Source of the DNA: Trichoplusia ni
Lineage: Eukaryota > Arthropoda > Insecta > Lepidoptera > Noctuidae
Direction: 5' to 3'
Assembly (NCBI RefSeq): GCF_003590095.1
Contig: NC_039478.1
Coordinates: forward strand, 1,860,001-1,924,000
Length of the DNA: 64,000 bases
Positions 26,175 through 38,554 of the stretch are shown here, in pieces. How positions within the stretch are numbered: the stretch's first letter is position 1; each line of letters starts with the position of its first letter. Position numbers and translations under genes: made by a program. Below the pieces are notes generated by a model. That model was given only the letters and a program-made list of their open reading frames with translations, was not told the DNA's origin and did not search any database.

Positions 26175-26182
26175 TATAAATA
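26175..26182 (+). promoter_or_regulatory. TATA box of a putative promoter for the upstream Scratch gene
   Basis: TATAAATA lies at the edge of an abrupt GC- and CpG-rich block (about 26216-26480) in otherwise AT-rich DNA. Transcription would start near 26200-26210. The block ends upstream of two phase-compatible splice donors, which supports a promoter plus leader. No RNA evidence is available here. Confidence 0.5.
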
Positions 26183-26204
26183 GAAGGAGGTGTGTTGGTG
26201 ATAT

Positions 26205-26637
26205 TGTTGTCTAAGGAGCAAATCAGGCAGCGGCGAGCGCGTGACGTCGTTAGTATTGACAGTTCGCATGTTTGGGGCGGGGCGGTGCATCCAATGTCAT
26301 AATAGTTACAGGTAACTCGTATGCCTGCGTTGGCCGGCTTGCTTCGTTAAGCGCGCGCATGGGGAGGCGGAGCTAGGCGGCTCAGGGGCGGCGGAACAGC
26401 GCGATTTACTTTACAGTTATTACTCAACCGGACTGCACGCTCTCACGGTACTGCATCACACAGCTATCGTGAGATCGAACTCGTACCAACTTAGAAAAAT
26501 TTCAACTAATTTAATTTTTTTTTCGACTTCGTCTGGGTATGTCCTCTCGTTCAGCGTCTGAGTTCGAACCTCAGGCTCTTTAATTTGTTCGTTTTTGTAG
26601 ATCTTTGTGAGCCAGCCACGAATAAAAATGAATAAAG
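26205..26637 (+). other. Candidate 5' exon(s) of the upstream Scratch gene, including possible start codons
   Basis: A GC-rich leader begins about 30 bases after a TATA box and offers two first-exon endings in phase 1, the phase needed by the finger exon at 28365. Option A: ATG at 26628 with A at -3, coding M-N-K plus one G, then a GTTAGT donor at 26638; an in-frame TAG at 26598-26600 closes the upstream frame. Splicing to 28365 gives MNKEPRRAEY and a 1727-base intron. Option B: ATG at 26269 (C at -3, a weaker context) through 26311, then a stronger ACAG|GTAACT donor, adding MFGAGGASNVIIVT. A tttttgtag acceptor ending 26600 could also create a 37-base exon. Neither option encodes SNAG. A SNAG exon left of the window remains possible, so the start is unresolved. 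Confidence 0.45.
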
Positions 26638-28364
26638 GTTAGTATTGATGTATGAACTTGATGTTGTATTTCGATGTTTTTATTTTTCTTACTTATCTAT
26701 CAGGTATCAGCTACTTCCTCCTATGCATGTAGATGTTAAATGTTACACCTTTCTCCTAAATAAGTGACTTTTTTCAATCTTTCACTTTGATGTTGTTGCT
26801 CAATTGTTTTATGTATACGAGTGTTTTAAACATTCGTTTGTCACTTTTTTACTAAGTTAGTAATTTATATTGCCTTTCCTATATGGGAAGTAGGCTTTCT
26901 TCAGCTGTTTTACAGCTGGTTTTATTATTATGAACTTGTAAAGTGATAAATTACCAGTGATTTTTTGAACAATGGATGGCAACAGGCAGATAGGTTGATG
27001 GTGAAGTTTCTTTGATAGTTCGAATAACTTGTCGTAAAAGAGTGTATTTTTTATAATATTTGACGAAAATACGAATGTATATTGACCATTTTTTTCGAGT
27101 TAAGTGAAGTGATTCCGGAAGCAAATGTTTATTTTAATTGAAGTCTGACAAACTCTTTAAAATTTTTAGGGTGTTTTTGTGACCAATATTCAATGCTTTT
27201 TAAATACGTGGACTCCTTTTTCAAGTAGTGGGGCACATTCAGGGTGGTGTAAATAATTTTTTAAACAATAAACTGCACTTCCATCAGTTAAATCGAGTAT
27301 TTAAAAAAGGTACTTTTTGAAGTCGATTTAATAAAAATATTTTTTTTAGGTTTATAATAAAATAAGTGATTCTAAAATTAAAATTTTATTCATATATGAA
27401 TACAAATCTTATCTGCTCTCACAGTTATCTCATATTTTAAACTTCAAAATTTTAGTGAACGGCGAAAAACAGCGGTGTCGGATGAGAATAATTTCTTGAC
27501 CTTAAAATTATGAAGTCAGCCAGTGTATTAATTCGTTTACAAGTTAAACAAATTTCTTCAAAATAATGCCACAGTCTACAGTCAACATATTGTAAGCTCC
27601 CTGTGAACGTGAAACTAGACAATATTTATCCCCGATGCAATAACGTATTGCCGGTTCGGTGTGAACGACAAAGTGAATTTGTATGGAAATGCAATAAACT
27701 GCGTAGCGTTCGGTATCGCGCGCGACGGCTAAATACGTTTGGTTTGAACTCGGTCTTACAATTCATGTGGATGTGTCTTTTTATACGTAAAATGTGAAAT
27801 AAACATCGTTGGTTATTAGATTACAAATGTAGGAGGAATGTTTGGAAATATGAGAACGTTTTGATCGGTGATATTTTAGAAGAACTGCCAGAGGGGATAA
27901 TTCCCGTCGCTTCTATTTTTTAGGTCCATAAAGTTTTGTAAAATATTAATCCTATAATATGTATAGTGCAATATAATATAATAGTGAAACAATGCTTTAA
28001 TGGGTTGGATGGGTTTTCGATAATCCGTATTGATATGATTCGAGACTTATCTTTTTAATCAATTTTATTTATTAGGATTTTCTCGAATCGTGTGCGTCAA
28101 TGTCGATTGTTTTTTATTGTATGTTTTGTATACAACCTGGTGAGAGTTTAATCTGCTTAAAGGCTCCAGTCGTGGATTAATACACAGTTGAAAATTCTCC
28201 GAATTATCTAATAATGTTTCCCTTCGTCACGTGAACTCGGAAAGGCCCTGTATATTTTGGTATCATTAGTTAGGCAGTTGGAATACAGATACAAGAGTGA
28301 CTTTTTAGAAAGTGAATTCTTAGATTCAAATAGAATAGAACTGCATCATAATTTTCGTTCGCAG
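26638..28364 (+). other. Putative intron 1 of the upstream Scratch gene
   Basis: Bounded by a GTTAGT donor and a pyrimidine-rich CAG acceptor, both phase 1. AT-rich, with no open frame resembling a known protein. It contains two CAGCTG E-boxes 11 bases apart (26902-26907 and 26913-26918), of the class bound by proneural bHLH dimers. If another first exon is used, this stretch is part of a longer intron. Confidence 0.45.
26902..26918. promoter_or_regulatory. Paired CAGCTG E-boxes in the putative Scratch intron
   Basis: Two palindromic CAGCTG hexamers start 11 bases apart (tcagctgtt and acagctggt), about one helical turn. They lie roughly 700 bases downstream of the putative start site. Proneural bHLH proteins bind this core, and Scratch genes are neural; function here is inferred. 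Confidence 0.3.
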
Positions 28365-29290
28365 AACCCCGTCGAGCGGAATATGCGGAGCTGGGAGCGC
28401 CGCTGTCGGAGCGCTCGGCGGCCGATACAGAGGCCGCGCACGAGCTGCTGTCGCTGGCGCAGAGCCTGCCGCCGCTGCCGCCCGCCGCCGTCGTCACCGT
28501 GCTGCACGCGCCCGAGCCGCAGCCCATCCTGCCGCTCTACACCTACACCATCCAGCCCACCAACATCTTCATCCTCGCCGAGGATCCCCCCGAGCCCGTG
28601 TACCACACGGTGCAGACCGTCGCGCCGCTGCAGCCCGTCGAGTTCGTCGACTCACAGATAAGTTACGTTGAATACCAACCGGCGCCCACAGCCTCGCCGC
28701 AGGCCACACAGACTGACTACCGCATCGACTACGAGCATGCCTCGCCCGAGCCGCCCGAGCCGGCGCCCCAGCCGGAGCCCGAGCCCGAGGCGCCGGAAGC
28801 CGAGCCCGCGCCGCCACCCAGCAGGGAGAAGCCCGCCAAGTACGATTGCAATGAGTGCGGGAAACGATACGCGACCTCCTCCAACCTGTCGCGACACAAG
28901 CAGACGCACCGCAGCCTCGATTCAGTGGCGGCTAAGCGCTGCAGCGAGTGCGGCAAAGCCTACGTGTCCATGCCGGCGCTCGCCATGCACGTGCTGACGC
29001 ACCGTATGGGGCACGTGTGCGGCGTATGCGGCAAGCAGTTCTCGCGGCCGTGGCTGCTGCGCGGCCACCTGCGATCTCACACCGGCGAGAAGCCGTACAG
29101 CTGCGCGTCCTGCGGCAAGGCGTTCGCCGACCGCTCCAACCTGCGCGCCCATTTGCAGACGCACTCGTCCGACAAGAAGTACGAGTGCTCGCGCTGCGGC
29201 AAGTCGTTCGCGCTCAAGAGCTACCTGAACAAGCACCAGGAGTCAGCGTGCGTGCGCGATGGAGATGACGACGACGATGAGGATGAGTGA
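28365..29290 (+). CDS. scrt: Scratch-family zinc-finger repressor, terminal coding exon with five zinc fingers
   Basis: Nuclear sequence-specific repressor of the Snail/Scratch family, which binds E2-box type sites and promotes neuronal fate. The exon follows an acceptor (tttcgttcgcag, ending 28364). An in-frame TAA at 28349-28351 forces the exon to begin close by. It enters in phase 1: one base of the first codon comes from the previous exon. A Pro/Glu-rich segment comes first, then fingers starting near 28841: YDCNECGKRYATSSNLSRH, KRCSECGKAYVSMPALAMH, HVCGVCGKQFSRPWLLRGH, a TGEKP linker, YSCASCGKAFADRSNLRAH, and a last C2HC finger YECSRCGKSFALKSYLNKH..C. The RSLDS linker after finger 1 and the finger order are diagnostic of Scratch rather than Snail or Slug. 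The protein ends in an acidic DGDDDDDEDE tail and TGA. With the nearest candidate start (26628) it would be 311 residues, near the length I recall for vertebrate Scratch. It is GC-rich against an AT-rich background. Which paralogue it is remains open. Confidence 0.95.
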
Positions 29291-30185
29291 CGTGCGGCCG
29301 CGCGCATACTACAAACATTGCAACGAACGATTTCTCTATGAACTTCTTTACACCTTTATATTATTCGAAAGGAGATATTTTATAGGGTAGATGCTCGTAG
29401 TTTCGACGGCGTCGAATGAATAATAAGCAATAATAATGTACCTAATCACGTTATGGCTCTTTCCATAATTCTTAAAGAAAACAAAATTAATGCAAAAAGA
29501 AATTTAAAAATAAATCGTATTTTTTCAATTATAAGTCCGGCAACGACGGAAGCAATCGTGTCAATTTATGGCAAGAGCCTGCAATGTTAAAGCGTAGGCT
29601 AATGTTTACATAGTAACGTTAAGTAAGTTAGGGTCGCGGGTGTGATGTGCGACTTTAGATGTAGTTACGGTGATACGTAGAGACTTAATGAAACCGTCGA
29701 GCTGTGGTACAAAGAGAGCAATAAAGTAACGAGTGTAGAGTGGCAGTAGGCGCACGACTAGCGTGCGACGGTTAGCGTAGCTTAGCGCGCGGCCCGGGAG
29801 GACCAAACTGTTGCCCGGGCGCGCGGGCCCGCCGCCAACACCGCGCGCAGTGCCCACTCCCTACCGGAGTCACTACACGACACACACACTGCTGTAACGA
29901 TCTGACACCAATACGAAATTAAAAAAAAACACAATTCGTAAAGATAAAAAAAATACAATAATTTTGTTTTTGCATCTACCAGTTTAATTTCCATATCTCG
30001 TTGCATAATGTACAGAATACTCTACAATACTCTACATACAGAATCCGTTGTCAATACCCGTACGTACTCCCACCGATCTCATAGCCATCGCGATCTCTTT
30101 ACAAAGAACTGTTATTATAACTAGTATTAATTCATGACCAAGTGATATATCTATTTGGACTAAGTGATCTCTAATACGTAATAAA
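29291..30185 (+). other. 3' untranslated region of the upstream Scratch gene, with candidate poly(A) signals
   Basis: After the TGA the sequence returns to AT-rich DNA. AATAAA occurs at 29509-29514, 29720-29725 and 30180-30185, giving three possible 3' ends. A short GC-rich patch (about 29750-29870) interrupts it. Which signal is used cannot be told from sequence alone. Confidence 0.5.
29750..29870. other. GC- and CpG-rich patch in the Scratch 3' region
   Basis: A 120-base block rich in CCCGGG and GCGCGC, with inverted GCCCGGG and CCCGGGC segments that could pair. It is the only strongly GC-rich DNA between the finger exon and 52.8 kb. It could be structured 3' UTR, a promoter on the other strand, or a regulatory element. 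Open frames across it resemble nothing I recognise. Confidence 0.5.
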
Positions 30186-31317
30186 GTTACGTGTAGATAA
30201 ATATAACAGCATACTGATTGTAACTGTTTATTTGAGCTACGAGTATATCGGACGACGTACGGTTTGCATTTCTCTAGTCAATATTTAAACTTGTAGAACT
30301 AACAGTGTGCTCTGGGTTTAATATGAAACTTTTTATAGATTGAATTGTTGATTAATACTCTATTATGTAAATACATGTTGTTATTGTTTTAAATCTGTTG
30401 TAGTTTTTAGAACTTTACTAACTCGTTCTTTTATCTCTCTTCAATTAAACTCAGAGCGTATTGTTACAGGGATAGGTCAATTTTTAAAACAATTACGCAT
30501 CTACAGCCTACATATATGACAATATTTAAGTATATGTATACTACAGATCCTTATCTGTCGTAAAAAGGGTCTTGAGGTTACCTTTATAGGACAAATAATC
30601 CGGTATAACATGTTTGGTCGCGGCAGTTATTGTTATGAGTCAATGTTGAAGTAGGATTCTATTTGTAAATACGGTGGAGGAACAGACTGGGAGCGGGCGC
30701 GTCGAGATAAAGTGGCGAGGTTGAACTTCATAGATTAAAAGTTTCGTGTCTATTTAGACAAAAATTGGCAGTGTTATCTAAAAAAAGGTTGGAATTAATG
30801 GAGAGGTTTCTGGGGATAGATAATGTGGAACGAATGGTTGAGAAACCAAATTATAAAACCTCTTTCTGCAACAATAAAACAATGGCCACTTGTTACTAAT
30901 AATAAGTTTTCAGGCAATTAAAAGAGGTATAGATTATGATTGTAATGTTTTGCTAAACTCTTCAAATTTTTTAAAAAAGAACGTTAATGAAATATCTTCA
31001 ACTTTTATGTAATTAGAAATTAATTATTTGAAAAGCAATAGAATCATTATAATTATCGCGCCCGCCCTCAACGTTCGCAGGTAGCATAAGTTATAATTTT
31101 GATTTGTGAAAAAAGTAAGCTGGAATTCAAACAGTTGAAACATTCACTAGATCTTCTATAGATAAGGGCAAACTTTATGAGCGTTTAAAGATTAAAAAAA
31201 TATAACTCATAAAGACCAATAAATAACAAATCAGTCTAAATGTTCTCAATTTTCAATATATAGGTTATTAGTATAAGTAAAGTACGATTGTCAAACACCA
31301 GGAATAAGCACTAAAAT
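30186..31317. other. Intergenic AT-rich DNA
   Basis: Nothing recognisable. Confidence 0.5.
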
Positions 31318-31440
31318 ATAAATGACATTTCTAAAAACGTGTGTATGGAATTGACATGTCATAGTCATGTCATCGAGACGACTGTCAATTCCATACATTT
31401 TAGTGATGTGAACGATAACGTTAATAGATATGTCATTTAT
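31318..31440. mobile_element. 123-bp foldback element (MITE-like)
   Basis: Outer inverted repeats ATAAATGACAT / ATGTCATTTAT (31318-31328, 31430-31440). Inner perfect 15-bp arms TGTATGGAATTGACA (31342-31356) and complement (31383-31397). The right arm contains aacgataacg. A related piece, aatgtcaattcctaccattt, is at about 32387, so it is probably a repeated foldback family. Confidence 0.65.
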
Positions 31441-32386
31441 GTATTGTGAATTGAAAGGAACAGTAATTTCATTCAGCCGCTTACTCTTCTCACAACTTTC
31501 AAAGTATTCCTTAATAGTAAGTGTTATTGATTTGAGGGAAGCTAGTCATTTGGAGGAAGCAATCGAAGCAAGTATTTGAAAAGAGATGTATTTTTATAGA
31601 GTTACATTTTTATTGTGAATATTTGATATCTCACGACGTCTTTCGTTATCGTAGTATCATATGGTAAGCTTATTGCAGTAGGTACTGTAAGCGAAAATTC
31701 GTGATACGGTAAAACGAACGTTCAGCAACGGCGTACATTCAAATGTGGTTATTAAACCTACTTGCTTTATTTGGACTATTTAAAAAAAAGCAATTATGTT
31801 TTCTTCTTTAGTTCGTTTATTGTAATCTGGCTGGAAAACCAGTCGATCTATTTATTTGGTGGCTGAATGTAACTGTCTGTAAGTAATTAAAAAGCTAATA
31901 CTGTGTTAAGTAAATAGTAAATGTAAGTTTATGTATGTATATGTAAAACTTATCGTGGGAGAGTGTGATACTCGTATTGAAGGTCAAAGTCGAAATCGAT
32001 TAATCCGGCTCAAAGTTCAATGAACTATCACACTGTCTCACGTCCAAATTACAGTTTAACCAATCAACAATATAATTACAAAAGTACGAGAATTCAACGA
32101 AAACCTTGGGTATTTAATAAAATTTATTCACGTTATGCAGTTTTTATGAAAATTGTAACACAAAATTATTATGTTTGCTCAATACGTATTAAGATAGATT
32201 CCATTGATTCTATACGTAGTCTCGCGTACTGTCACGGGAGGATCAAACGGACCGCTTCGGGAATATGGTCGCGAATGTCTGTGGCGGTACCTTTAGAGTA
32301 AAGACACCCCTTTATATCACCTACTATGTAGTGAATGCACCTTAAAATCTATAGTTTTCGCGTGTAACTAACCATCTTCAATCACT

Positions 32387-32411
32387 AATGTCAATTCCTA
32401 CCATTTTAGTC
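32387..32411. repeat. Partial relative of the 31.3-kb foldback element
   Basis: TGTCAATTCC.ACCATTTTAGT parallels TGTCAATTCCATACATTTTAGT at 31383-31404. Only one arm is visible. Confidence 0.4.
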
Positions 32412-32696
32412 AATTTGTAAAAAACCTTATAGTTAAGTGGTGCACTACACTCGTTCTTTCAGTAATAATCTGAACTTGGAATGTATTTGTTCATTGAGAA
32501 GAGGGTCCTGACCGAGGGTTGGTATCGAATGAAAGGGAATAATGCGTCGCGCAACATGGCGACGAGCAGAATGATAGGATCAGCCCATAACGAACCCCGC
32601 TATCAATACATAACTAATTGTCTCGGACACGTTTTCTATAAGGCCTAATTTTCAACTAATAGATTATCGCGCCTGAATTTACACTCTAAGTGAAGT

Positions 32697-32718
32697 AACA
32701 GTTTCATATGAAACTGTT
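32697..32718. repeat. Perfect 22-bp palindrome centred on CATATG
   Basis: The half-site AACAGTTTCAT is followed directly by its exact complement with no loop. It could be a symmetric dimer site. Confidence 0.7.
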
Positions 32719-35482
32719 CAGAATAAGACTGATAGAAGGAGCGTGAGATTATGTTGTTATAAGTAACTAATTATATTGAAATCGGTATGATCTCAACAGG
32801 TCAGGTGAAGTCTTCCAACAAACACTCCGACGGTGGGCCGCAGCGCCATCGATAGCATTGTAGGAAACTGATTTTAACGATACACTATGAGCACATCACT
32901 TTTAGAAAGCACTCTCTCGCGAGCTAGTCGCTAGTACAGCACAGTTGTGGAGGCTGTTCACTGACTGCATATCGTCTATAGAATGCAATTAACAGTACAG
33001 TACGCAGTCCGCTGAGTAAACATAACCTCGGGCTGAGTCGGCGTCCGCCACACGGAAAGGGTATTATCCTCCTAATTGGTTGTCGCAATCTGACCCCGCC
33101 AGCCTGTTTGCCCGGCACGGCCTACCTACCTCACTGGACTATAATGTGTAAACGTTATTCGCCTTACAGACTGTACGGTACATTCTAAATTAGTTGCTTG
33201 AAAGAAAGACAGGCTTCACGGTACCACGAGCACTAAACCTAATGAAAATACCAAAGAAATGAGTTTTAAGGTATTATTAATTTAGCCGGTATACAGTTAA
33301 ATAAATTGTATGCCGGCACGCTACGAGAGATTTTGTTTTATGATGAGTAACGCCATTGCAATGTTTTTGATATCGCGCCGAAACTAAGACTAATAAATAA
33401 TAGACATAAGTTGCAGTAGCGACACCTAGTCAATGGGTTTAGAACGCAAATAGTTGTCTTGTTATAGAATGTAGCCAAAGAAATATTGTAATATTTTGTA
33501 GATCGGAATATTACAGCGTTCTAGGCCCTTAGTACCCTTATATTAATATGGTACAGCGAGTGATATTCATGCGTCATGTTAGGTATAGTGTACACTCATC
33601 AATGATACTCAATTAATGACATTAAAATAAAGTCACGGATACACGTGTGACTGCGGTGGCAGAGTTCACTACTAATGCATAAGGCTCGTCATACCCTAGA
33701 ACTAAATTATAAACTGACTATTACCTATATTTCAAATAATCTAGTCAGAAATTAAAATGTAAAGAAAATTACAAAATATAAAATCTGAAAAGCAATATGA
33801 TTCGTACAATTCTTAGATTACTTTGTAAGGCAAAATTTTTACAATAAACTTTTTATCCAGTTATTGAAAAAAAAAAATTAGGTATATGAAAAAAATTGCA
33901 TATTTACCATAATATTACTCTACGAGTTAACTTATACTTACAACGTAAATAATGTTTAGAGTTTACGAATTATATCCGTTAGGATGTTGGTTTATTTCGG
34001 ACAAATTATTAAGTTTCATTGATAAACTAGATGTAAACAGAAATAACGCCAAACAATAGATAGTACTTAGCTTAGTAATACTTGTAAGTCACAATTTTGG
34101 CATAGTCGGTTAAAATAGATTCCAAGCTATTCTAAGTACTTCTGTGAGCTTGAAGCTAGAGTAGACAGTTCATAGTCAAGCTACGGTAAGGGATAGCCAT
34201 CAAAACAGCAAGGAAACAAACGCCCTAGACGTTCCTTATATATAAAAAAAATAATAAAACCAAAAAATATGAAGAAATGGATGGTTAAATTTGTCGATAA
34301 ATAAAAAGTTCATAAACGATCGCTGAGCAAATAATAAAGAGTTAGAAATCAGATACGTTCGACATTTAGAATAAAAAGTAATGCCACGCATATCATAAAG
34401 ACAATAAATTATAAAATATTCGTTTCTAAAATTTGATACTGTATGCTACATTAAATAGTTTAAATAAATTAAAAAATTATAAGCTTAAAGACCAACACTA
34501 CCAGATCGGCCACAATGAAATAAAAAACAAACAATTTTATCTTCAATATTTAATTAATTCAATTAAACATTTAATCGAACATATTTACGATTAAAAAACC
34601 TCATATTGAAACAGACATCTTAATTTGGTAACGAATTTTCGGACAGCAATATAATTACTTATCGAAATAATAAATTGGAGCGTTGCAGATATTTTCTAAT
34701 GACAGCCTTATCGAGTTCGAAAATCGAAATTAAAAAATATATCCATAATTGTCTGCCACAACAACCAAAAAAAGACAGTTATCATTCTAGTAGTGCAGCA
34801 CGCTCTATGGATGAAAACGTAAAATTAAATTGATAAATTACGAAAATGTGAGAAACGCATTTTTAATATCAATCAAGTAAGTTCTCTTCACAGTACCCGA
34901 TAGGATATACCTCAAGACACATCGAAATAGATTTTACACTGGTTTTATAAAATAAAAACTAAGCTTTTCTCCGAGATACGGGCTTGTAAGATTTCCTTCT
35001 CTATGCACCGTTGAAAAAGTTAAGCAATTCTACTATAACTTTGTTTGAACTATCTGGCTTCTGGTTCTAGAACAATTATATCAACGTTATCAATTATAAG
35101 CAGGTCTTCCCTTCGTTCTTATTGCATTTAATTGGTAAATAACGATTGTTGTTAAGATGAAAGAAGAGTATGGATAATGGCGTCGCGAATTCAAAGTTTA
35201 ATAGCGAAACTCATGCAATCCAAGTCAAAAAATACAAAAAAAAAATAACGTGGCTTAAAAGAGTAATAAAACGTTTTAAGTAATAGCTTAAAAATATTTT
35301 TTCGACTCATCTATAATATTATTTTCATATTTAAATACTAAATATCATAGATATATATAACAAACTCGCCTCATTGTTGGATTTATACTCAAAATTACGT
35401 CTTCGCTACCTGAATCTAATGTACATAGTTATTTAGACTGTATTAAGATATTGAATCGTTTGTTTAAAGAGTTTTCGAGTGG
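32719..35482. other. Intergenic DNA
   Basis: No gene. A slightly GC-richer patch at about 33000-33120 (gggctgagtcggcgtccgcc) has no recognisable content. A small inverted repeat (ccggtataca/tgtatgccgg) lies at about 33285-33317. Confidence 0.45.
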
Positions 35483-35620
35483 CCTTAGGACCTACCACCA
35501 CTAATGAAACAAGGACTATTCCATTCGTGGGAGCGAGACAGCGCTCTACATTACTCGCAGCATCTCTTTTCCACTTGTACAATAGTCTTGGATTAGAATG
35601 TGGTGGTAGGCCCAGTTATC
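35483..35620. repeat. Hairpin repeat family, copy A
   Basis: Outer inverted CCTACCACCAC / GTGGTGGTAGG flank a decayed palindrome: ggactattccattcgtggga, gcgagacagcg, then a complementary arm catctcttttccacttgtac, aatagtctt. The core GTGGGAGCGAGACAGCGCT is shared with copies B, C and D. The 74-codon frame here is a by-product. Confidence 0.6.
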
Positions 35621-37859
35621 GCCGCTGTTTTCCGCGATATACTTTGTTTATTAACGTATCGCTTAGTTTCTATTATCGTATGTTTATCTACAGAGCCTGT
35701 TAGCTGTTAGTCTCTATAAAGATATATTTTTCATGACGATTAGCTATTTTAATGAAGCACACAATCTTCCAGCCTTAGGGTTGTGCCACATCGGGTTCAG
35801 GAGTGGTTTATAGAGTTCAATATGTGGCGCCTGAGGCCGGGATGGTACAGGAAAGTGAATGCGGCTCGATGGATAAATAAGGCCGTATCGTATCTGCAGT
35901 GCAACGTGAAGCTTATTTGATTTTGTTTTTGTCGCATCGGAGATGCTTCTGCTTAAACGGACCAGTTTTAAACTAATCTGAATTCTATTCTAACGTTTCA
36001 ACTTGCTCTATAAAAAGTCTTAGGAATGGCTTTTTTTGTAATATTCACTCAAATTTTGTATGGTTGAAACAATGCCCTGAAGATTTTTTTCCTTCCTAGC
36101 GCAGTCGCGGCAGAACTGCTATACGTATAGTATAGTAAATCTAACTGAACTCGGTGTGGTTAAACCGATAACCAAAATAATGGCTTCCGTAATCCACTAT
36201 GTCTTGCCTATCGCTGTCAATTTCTTTAAAGCCTAGATCTAAAAACTTCAATTATAATATAACCAAGCATGCTTTTAAATAAGTCAGATGTTTTACAAAA
36301 CCATCTTGTATATATACGTACATTATTTAAACTATTCTATAATTCTTCGATTATTTATTCGACTATAACCAAAAGAAGAATATGCTTCTTTTTTAAATAT
36401 TAAAAGTAAAATAAAAAAAAGTGCAATCAATCAGCTGATAAAGATATTTAAACAAAATTATTTTATAAAGTATAAAACGTATTGATAAAGCCAATTTTCA
36501 TATTGAAAGCAAAATTATCTAAAGAGAAACATATTTATTATTCAATAAAAAATAAATTTGTCTTGAATAAAATAAAATAAACAGATTCTATTCCTTTAAA
36601 AAATACAACGAATAACGAATTATTACTTTCCGTGTATAGGAATCTTAAATATGGTATACATGTAAAAATATACCTTAACACAGAAGAAAATACGTCGAAT
36701 TTAGATTACAACGACCGTTTAAAAATAAATTAATAATAACCTTTATAAAAACAAAATTGATCTTAATAACAATAAAGTAAACTTCTTTCATTCAAAATTA
36801 TTGAAAATATATTTATTGCTAAAGTATTTAAAAGCGACTTATATTACGCAGCGTTCAATAGAAAAATTGTTAAAAAGTATATTATCTAAAAAAGGAATTA
36901 ATTCTGATTATTTGCAGTATTTATATATTATTAAATAAGTGATCATAATTATGTTTCATGTCATCAATAATTATAATTTTAAACAAACAATGTTTTATGG
37001 TAATAGTACTAATTTTGTATTCATAGCGAAACAATTCAATACTGTATAAACTGGCCTATTATATTATTGTGTTGTAAATAACATTATTATGTTAAAAGGC
37101 ATTATGTTAATACTAGTTGCAAAAAAAAAGAAAGCTTTGAAAAAATAATAAACATCGGAAATTGCCGTTATAGAAAAAAGAGCCGCTCTACGCAATGGTA
37201 TCAACTAGCATTTTCGTAAAGCCATCCATAAGTGAATTTTAATGTAAATTTTTGTTCTATCAACTAATAAACAGAAGGCCCAGTAATTTATATTTTATGA
37301 GTAAATGTATAATTCTTGTACTAACTGAATGTTTTCTCAAGGAAATTGGTCGGACGAATAAACTTTACAACTCAGTTCAAACTCAATAGTGATCTAGTTT
37401 TTAACATGCAATGATTTAATTGTGACAGACAGGCACATATTCTTTGAATATAATTTTCAGAACTTCTGAATATAGAAACTGAGGGCCGATTTTCAATCCT
37501 CAGATAAACAGCAACCTTAAAACAGAGGTTCTATTTTTTCATTTGAAATGAAATAGTTGTCATTTGATATCATAAAAAAAAACCAATTAGTTCGGCTCAG
37601 CAGCTTTTTATTTGAAGTCAGTTGTATGGCTTTGTAGTAAAAAATATTATTCAATTTTCAGTCTAAAATTGAACAGCAATATGAAATTTCAGACTGAGCG
37701 GTGTATATTACAATGTTCGTCAAACTAGAATATTCTGGATGCAGATAATTCTGTTGAATACTGCGTATACTATATATACCGATATGTATGTATATTACGA
37801 AACAATAGGAGCTCACTTGGACGCTGTTAATTGGAAAAGCAATTACTGCGGGTCAAGAA
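35621..37859. other. Intergenic, very AT-rich
   Basis: Nothing recognisable. 36300-37150 is especially AT-rich. Confidence 0.5.
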
Positions 37860-37990
37860 CCTACCAGCATCTCTTAAACAAAGACTGCTGCAGTTGTGGA
37901 AAAGAGAGAGCGCTACACATTGTAGAACGGCGTCCTTCTTCCACCGTCTTTCTTGAAACCCGATATCTTCTGCCTGTCACAATTCCCTCC
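37860..37990. repeat. Hairpin repeat family, copy B
   Basis: Arms agactgctgcagttgtggaa + aagagagagcgctacacatt and the partial complement gtagaacggcgtccttcttccaccg. The centre is best preserved in this copy. Confidence 0.6.
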
Positions 37991-38554
37991 CATACAAAAC
38001 TTGTAATAACCGGCCACTATCCTCAGAAAAATTAAAGTGAATCGTTTAACTGGCTCCGTATTACTATTTATTTTAGTTCTTGGCATTAAATCACTTCTCC
38101 TAAGTCCAGAAGATTGTACAATACTAAGAAGGCAGCAATAAATACATCTGCTTATAGCGTAGGATACAATTTAGCCTGTAATTCTATGATAAAATAAACT
38201 TGTAGTACACTAAAGGTTGTTTTATTTGAATTTTCTTTGATATTTTTTTACCCTGAAGTCAAAAGCTATGACTACATTAAAAACACTGATTATAAAAGAT
38301 CACATATAATAAACGAGATTACGAACCATATGACAAGTTACCTCATAGCAACAGATAAATCTTGAAGAAACATCGATTCCGCAACAATTTTCGTTGATCA
38401 TAACCATTATAATCTCATGACTGAACTAGATCCTATTTCCTACTTTTGACAATCCAAAATATTTTTATTCCTTACATAATCATTGTACCTACATACAAAG
38501 TATTACAACCTATAAACATTTAAATTTAGTGAGCACGTAGTTGTGAGCATTGTA

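Noticed and set aside
28257..28661. 134-codon + strand frame over the Scratch exon
   Set aside because: Arg/Ser/Pro-rich out-of-frame shadow of the GC-rich coding exon; the same holds for the minus-strand frames at 28270-29236.
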